Below, one piece after another: positions 57,927 through 64,000 of a DNA stretch of 64,000 bases. This DNA is from Beta vulgaris subsp. vulgaris. Lineage: Eukaryota; Streptophyta; Magnoliopsida; Caryophyllales; Amaranthaceae. Each line of letters opens with the position of its first letter. Position 1 is the stretch's first letter. Location: positions 31,299,702 through 31,363,701 of the forward strand of contig NC_079202.1 of assembly GCF_026745355.1 (NCBI RefSeq). The letters are read 5' to 3'. The notes under the pieces were generated by a model that saw only the letters and a list, made by a program, of their open reading frames with translations, was not told the DNA's origin and searched no databases. A program made the translations under genes and the position numbers.

Positions 57927-60600
57927 GAGTCGGGATCCGGTGAGAATGAAGAGTTATGTGAGAATAGTTAAATATGTGAGAATTAACTAGAACCGTTAGA
58001 TCATAAAAGGCTTAATGGCTGCGATTTGGCCATAGCAATAATAACAAAACCTCTCATCATTTAACTTGCAACTTTCCATTAAACTTGAACAATACTCTTT
58101 CACTAAGGAAAAAATCGAAAATTCATCCCTCTCGCCATCGATGGATTGATTACAATCAAAAATCTGAACTTTTTTGTCCTGATCTTCATCCATCAAATAA
58201 TCATCATCAGGTACGCATTATAGACCTAATTCATTGAATTAGATTTTTTAAAATTGATGTACTTGTGTTCTATTCTTAATTCAATTATAAGCTACGTTTT
58301 CACATCTTTTAATCGAAAATTAGGTCTTTTAGACTATAATTATTGATGTAATGGAATATTACTTGAATTTTTGTTTATTTTCTATTTTGGGTTTCGTTTG
58401 AAGTTTTGGGAAAAAACCCAAACCCAAAAAACAAAACATCAAATTTTTCAAGAGATTTCAAAGGGGTGAATTGGGTATTCATGATTTCTTCTGTGTTTCT
58501 GCCAAAAATCCTGTTTGGTTACTATTAAAAAGTTGAAGAAACACAAAGTGAGGAAATTAAGGGAAGAATTAATGATGAATTGAGTCAAAGTTTAGAATCT
58601 GCTTCTGGGTTTAATATTGACCCTGTTTAAGGTTTGTTTAAATTTGTTCTACATTTTATTTTTCATTGGTTTAGCAATGATTCTTTTTACACATATTATT
58701 GTTGATTTTCGTGTTAATGGGTGCTTACAAGTTACAACATGTGTTGATAGTGCTACATTTTATGTAAATTTGGTAATTTAGATAGTGTATGGTTGTTTTG
58801 TGGTTTAATTGCATTTTTAACCGTTGAATAATAGGTTTAGTTTAGTGGCTTAGTTGGTTTGTTATTGAAATTTCCAGAGTTGGATAGGATGAATTTGGAA
58901 GTCATACAATTCTTTGTGAAAGTGGTAGAGCATGAATTTAGAATGTAGTATTTATTATGGATACTATTACATTGTTTCTCTGATGGTGATTTTTTTTTTC
59001 TGAATTTTGAACATGTATTCTTTTCAACTTATCTAAACTAATTGAATTTATCCTGTCTTTGGTGTGCTTACGTGAACTATATTTGTAGTGATTTGTTGGA
59101 GCTTATTTTTGTAACTTGTCTGAACTTATTGATAGAATAATTATCCCAATAGGGGTATTACGATGGAGGGAGATTGGTTTACTGTTTAGAATTGGTGAAA
59201 AATAGATACATAAGAGGTTCGCCAATATTGTATTGCACTGCTGATCTACTCACCTATTATATAATTCGATCAGTGAAGTAAGAAGTTGTGTGTGAAAGAA
59301 TTAATATGGATTTGCTAAACACATTCCTGAATCTTACAGCTCCTCCCTTCACCTTTATATAATGGTTGCTTTTGCTGCCTCCATTTCAGATTCTTAATTT
59401 ATTTTGTCCATCTTTGCTTCTTTCTACTCTGAAGATGTTTTAGGAAAAGTCATCCTACATAGCGCTTCTTCCATTGGCGAGGTTACCTCTTTTTCCTCTT
59501 ATGTATCAATTTATCATCATTCACCAATTGTTGCCAGATCTCTTATATAATTTGATGGACTTTGGACATGTCCATCATATGTTTACTACATGTACATCGG
59601 TGCTATACTATAAGTACATTAAATCTCAAGGACATTATTAAATACAAATTGGGAATTTATATTGGATAAAAGGAAACAAGTTGATTAGGAAAAGTATATA
59701 AAGAAAGAAAATCTTTAGAGAGGTGTAGGGAGAGAAGTGCAATGGGAAGTTTAGAAGAGTAGTAGTACAAAGGAGGTAATAATCAGGACGGTCTATTTAA
59801 AATAGAAGAAAATTGTAGGTTCGAGAAAGGTAGTCTATATTTAAGAGGTGCTAGCTTAATAGCTTTGGCCTCTATGAGTACATCTGATTTGTATAATAAC
59901 AAAGCAATAATTCGTTTGATGTGAGTATCCCATTTTTTTTAAAAAAAATCATTCAAGTTAATCTATTTTCATTCTAAACACTTGCCATTGTTAAATGTAT
60001 CCATTTATTTTTCTCAAGTTGATCTTTGCAATCAGCACAACATGAATACCTTTGCAGGTTTATGAATTCCTTGATAGGCTGTTGTGATATGATTTTGTTG
60101 TTGATATTATATCTACTTGTACTTTTTAAACAACTAATATGTTTTGACCATTTTGAAGCTGCTTCAATCCACAGTCTTTAAATGATGGTTCACACTTACA
60201 TTGAAGTGGAGATTGGTGCAGATGAGGTTGCGGTTGCACCTAGCCAAGCACTGGTGAATGTAAATCCAATAAGAACTGCTTTCCTTTTGGTATACCAAGA
60301 TAACATTGTTAACTATAACAACTCAAGTAGTACTGTTTTTAATATCTGGAATGATCTTTAATTTTGCCATCTCATGTGTACACTGTACAGTCTATCCTGA
60401 TTTTTGATGTTCTGCTTTATATGGTTGAATTTGCACCTAAATTTGCTCAGCTATGTTCATAGCATACAGATTGCCGATTATGGATTGACCAATCATGCTT
60501 CTCATTTGTAAAATCTGCTTTGTTTGATAAAGACACTATTTATTAATCTTTTAGTCTTTATAAATATCTGGGCGTATATGATCTCTTAGCCGAGTCCACG
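57927..60600. other. Unassigned DNA, possibly part of a transposon
   Basis: It begins CAGAGTCGGGATCCGGTGAGAA then repeats GTGAGAAT three times within 60 bp, resembling the MITE ends just upstream. A CT/AT-rich section (57996-58200) could be a captured leader. No protein family was recognised; a short plus-strand phrase at about 60184-60290 (VHTYIEVEIGADEVAVAPSQ) looks coding but is unidentified. Confidence 0.35.
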
Positions 60601-60710
60601 TAACATTACGTGCACGGAGAAGTCTATGCTTGTGAATTTGTATCTTCCCCATGTATGTCCATTATGTTGTGGCAGCTTAGTGACAAATGTTTTGCTGCAC
60701 GCCAGAATTT

Positions 60711-60978
60711 CTTGATTGCACTGCACAAACTGGGCTTGATATGCTTGCAAAGCATTACTATTAGGCTGCCTGTTCTTGGGTTTTATTTTTTGTGATGCCA
60801 ATGATGTTGATATGGGCTATTAAAATGAATTTATGCATTATCTTGGTGACAAGCAGGAGAGTTGCAGTTGCTAAGTTGGATAATAGGAACACCCTATTCC
60901 TTGTTCCTCCTTCAGTTTTCTCTCAAAATATACTCAAAGTAGCGGGGAAGCTAAGTATATCTGGTGTTCAAGTTTAGA
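60711..60978 (+). pseudogene. SPOC-domain fragment (FPA-type RNA-binding protein), broken
   Basis: Across shifting plus-strand frames it reads LDCTAQTGLDMLAKHY, a stop, then DANDVDMGY, a stop, NEFMHYLGDKQ, and after a frameshift VAVAKLDNRNTLFLVPPSVF then SQNILKVAGKLSISGVQV and a stop. The phrases C-x-A-R-T-G-L-D-x-L-x-K-H-Y, Y-x-x-F-x-x-Y-L-G and V-A-K-L-D-x-x-T-T-L-F-L-V-P-P-S are those of the SPOC domain of plant FPA and its relatives, nuclear proteins that control RNA 3'-end choice. No RRM domains or intact exons were found. The copy is dead. Confidence 0.75.
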
Positions 60979-61247
60979 ATCTGCTAGTCCTAACTTAGTT
61001 GCTCATCCTTCAGAGAATGAGATGAATGATAGGGAGTAGCCCATGGTTTGGATAGCATTAGTTGCTCTATTGATTTTCTACCATTTTATTTTATTTTTTC
61101 CTACTTCGTAAACATTAATAAAACTATTTTCGTGCTTCCATGATCTATATTTTTGGTTCTTGATATTGATACTATTCTTAGAAATGTTTCTCAGTAAGTT
61201 GGAGCTATAAAAGATGATTAAATTTATTATGTTCAAATAATTTGCTT

Positions 61248-61310
61248 ATGTACATCACCAATTACTTGAATGTACATCATCGATGACTTGAATGTACATC
61301 ACCTTGAACC
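61248..61310. repeat. GTACATCA direct repeats, three copies
   Basis: TGTACATCACC/TGTACATCATC recurs three times at ~25-bp spacing, with ACTTGAA between copies. A related cluster lies at 62798-62880. Confidence 0.8.
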
Positions 61311-61410
61311 TAAATCATGATGTTTATTCTCACTAAATCATGGTGTGTGGAGCTAAAAGAAATGTCAAACTTCAACTCAAAGTATTGCATAATCCTTCAT
61401 TCTAAAGCAA

Positions 61411-61475
61411 GATGAGCTGCAGTTGCTAAGTTTGGATGATAGGACCACCTTATTTGATACATTAGAAAACGTTTT
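61411..61475 (+). pseudogene. Second, shorter copy of the SPOC exon start
   Basis: GAGCTGCAGTTGCTAAGTTT then GGATGATAGGACCACC repeats the start of the VAKLDNRNTLF stretch at 60858-60900 and then decays. The matched part is about 45 bp. It shows that part of the SPOC fragment was duplicated about 0.55 kb apart. Confidence 0.6.
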
Positions 61476-64000
61476 CATGATGATAATTTTATCATTCTCG
61501 AGTTTGGCATTTTAGTCATTCATAATTCTGATTGGATGTCCTGGTATGCAGTTTTCACTAGTCTCTTGTAGTGGGAGATTACGCAAGTGGGGGTGGGATT
61601 GGATTATAGTTCTTATTTCTATCGTTTGGAGTTTCACGCTTGTCAATTTACAAGTTTAACTATTATTATTTTTTATGTTAATTTAGAAAAAATTATAACA
61701 AGCGTATAATTTAAAAGTGTACTTCGAAAGTCTATCAAGATCTCATATGACTGTATTTGTCTTTGAGTTTAAATCACAAAAGGCAGTCGGTGAATATAAT
61801 TTATGATTGTGTATATGTTTCAAGGGCAGATACTTTCACTCTTCGAGATTATAATATATACTTTTAATGGTATTGTTGCAATTTGAACCATTTAACCGTT
61901 TATCATAGTTCTATATCCTTCAGAATATTGTAGGGATGAAAAATTTTACTTTACAAACCCCCGCTAGTAGGCATTTCAATTCCAATGATCCGAAATTTTG
62001 AATTGGAAAAAATATGATCCGAAAAAATCGAATATTAGAAATTATGGATCGGATCGGATATACAAAAACTAAAATATTGAATTTTTCAAAGGAAAAATAC
62101 ATAAAATAAGTCTCAGATACTTTCGGATATCCAGTCTTGAAGAGGTATTTTTAGATAAATCTGATTGGATATTCGAAAATCCCATATTTCAGATATCTGA
62201 AATGAACTTTTTCACGATTGGTATCCAATTCGAAAATATTCGGATATACGATCCGAAAAAATCTGCAATCTGATTGAATACTTTTGAATAGCACTTGGTA
62301 ATAGTATGACAACAATGATCCTTCAAGTCATGTCTTTGAGAATCTTAAGTCATTTGAAATGAAAAGGATCATGATGTGCAACTTTTTCTTAGAGTCTGAA
62401 TATCAAGAACACTCAACTATGTTTTCAAGAACATTTTTTGAAAATTTAAGAGGTGTTGGTCTACTATATATCAAACTAGGCTTGACTACAGCTTTATATG
62501 TGAAAGTTAGCGTTACTTTTATTGAGTTTTTGCATCAACACATCCAAGAATCTTAGCTAAAGTCATGATTAAAATCATTGTACTATCTATTATGGAAATC
62601 CAACTTTTATGGGAGCTGAATTACTTCAGCTTAGAGTGACTTAATTCTTTTGAACCACACTTGGCCTTTATGAAAGATAAAAGTTGAAATCATCAACCAC
62701 AAGGATTGTTCATACATCTAAAAAGCATCAAGCATACATGTTTTGACATCTGATTTACACACGCTTAGTCAGAGACACTAAGTCACTACATTTTCGGAAG
62801 TACATCACTCCTGGCCAAAAAGTACATCAATGATTGCTTAGAAGTACATCACCCAAGGTTTAAAAGTACATCAACGATTACAAATGTATAATTTCTAAAA
62901 GGATAAACTTGTAATAGTCTGCATCTTTTTATTTTTTTACAAAAGATTTGGAAAAATTATACCAAATCCAAGTTCTTCCTATTACTCGCTCATTTCATCG
63001 CCTTAGCATTCTTCACATAGGTTGTTGACCACATTGAGTTATCATTAAAAATCTCACAGCAGTATTTGCTTTGGTTCCGAAACTTTTCCGAAGATGACCC
63101 TAGAAACAAAATTAATATATTCATTATCAAAGTTTTCAGAACAAATTATTTCAACTTATAACCACAATAGTCTTAAACACAAAATACATATCAACTCATA
63201 ACCAATATGCAACAAGTGAAATCGAAACAAACTGATGTTATCAACATCTACGTCAATTAATTTTCTCCAAAATGATGCTCACTTAGGTATGTTGTTGCAA
63301 ATATCTAAAATAATCTACTAGTTGAGTTTCTATTCGCCCCTCTTTCGCAACACCTTTTTTTTTCTCCTGTGACTCACTACTCAATGGAATAAAGACTCAC
63401 TACTCAATTTTAAGGCAAAACTCCTTCATGCATTTACAAAAAATTTACTCTCTTTTTTTCTACTCAGGTATTATAAGTCAAACATAATAATAAGTGTATG
63501 AGGAAGTTGCTAGCTAAGTTCTACAAGGCTACAAAGCAGGCAGATATTTTTATGTGGAAGAAGGTATCTTATGGCTAACCATTTTGCTTATATACTTAAG
63601 TAGTAAGATATTTTTATATCTACAGGAAAATTAAGTATCTTTTTGTTCTTAAGATATTGTTTATCTAAATCTTTCTTTCTTTCTTAATTTTATCTAAAGT
63701 TATTATGTGATTGGTCAATTGTGAGACTTTTAACAAAGTAAGTGTATGTACCAGAACTTTCAATTTAAGACTTGTATGAAACTTGTGAGAGAGTGCACAA
63801 ATAAAAAGAGGTTGATTCAAGCCTATAAGCCATCTCGTTGAAGGTTAACTAAAAAATGCTATAAAATCATACTCATTCCTACATAGAATCTGACCCATCT
63901 TAAAAATTTGGGTGGACCTGTGCTAATGTTGTTGTACTTACACTATATTACTCTTCTATGAGACTTGTCACAATTAACAACACATGGTATAGATGAGCAG
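61476..64000. other. Unassigned AT-rich DNA at the right edge
   Basis: No gene supported over 2.5 kb. It contains a stretch rich in GGATCGGATAT/GATCCGAAAA words (61960-62280), similar in composition to 43085-43245, and the AGTACATCA cluster. The remainder shows nothing I can assign. Confidence 0.45.
62798..62880. repeat. AGTACATCA direct repeats, four copies
   Basis: AAGTACATCA occurs four times at ~22-bp spacing with variable spacers. Confidence 0.8.

Overview
The window is nuclear DNA from a plant, very probably a eudicot. The evidence is a complete seven-exon EIN2 (ethylene signalling) gene, plant-type Ty1/copia and Ty3/gypsy retrotransposons with initiator-Met tRNA primer sites, CACTA and Mutator-like DNA transposons, and long AT microsatellites. 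I could not fix the species. EIN2 is the only gene that looks intact and functional. Almost everything else is transposon sequence, often nested, carrying broken fragments of host genes.

Layout. 1-6842: the 5' part of a minus-strand Ty3/gypsy (Tekay/Del-like) element, comprising pol, gag, primer site and one 2.5-kb LTR; a 1.3-kb CACTA element split its gag-protease reading frame. 6843-7008: end of another CACTA element. 7009-9580: ruined Ty1/copia (SIRE-like) gag. 9581-11660: LTR-like relic, a jacalin-lectin exon fragment and unassigned DNA. 11661-19354: a CACTA element (TSD TTG) that received a 6.2-kb second CACTA element (11677-17850, TSD ATT) within its own terminal repeat. The inner element carries at least seven consecutive exons, with introns, of a captured S1/P1-type plant endonuclease gene, itself hit by a 1.1-kb Mutator-like element (TSD 9 bp). 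19975-23902: a Ty3/gypsy-type solo LTR (TSD ACACT) that received a copia element retaining only gag and protease. 24503-37749: a 13.2-kb copia element of SIRE type with both LTRs and TSD GAGGC, minus strand, whose extra ORF is split by a 2.5-kb solo LTR (TSD GTTTC). 37755-41230: a CACTA end, a probable 1.5-kb solo LTR and an RNase H-like pseudogene. 41230-44400: AT-rich intergenic DNA. 44400-55500: EIN2 with leader and 3' flank. 56000-57216: a second G-rich Mutator-like element. 57215-57926: a (CATATA)n microsatellite split by a 0.29-kb MITE. 57927-64000: mostly unassigned, with SPOC-domain (FPA-type) pseudogene pieces at 60.7-61.5 kb.

EIN2 codes for 1355 residues: an NRAMP-like membrane half, the conserved Ser-Phe processing site (S654-F655), and a C-terminal nuclear localisation motif LKRYKRRL. 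All six coding introns are phase 0. Its large exon contains an exact in-frame triplication of a 22-residue unit, which looks lineage-specific.

The main theme is gene-fragment capture. Fragments of a nuclease, a jacalin lectin and an RNA-binding SPOC protein lie in or among DNA transposons, and two unrelated-looking Mutator-like elements both carry long G-rich, C-poor cores. No self-sufficient transposase was seen, so the DNA transposons here appear non-autonomous.
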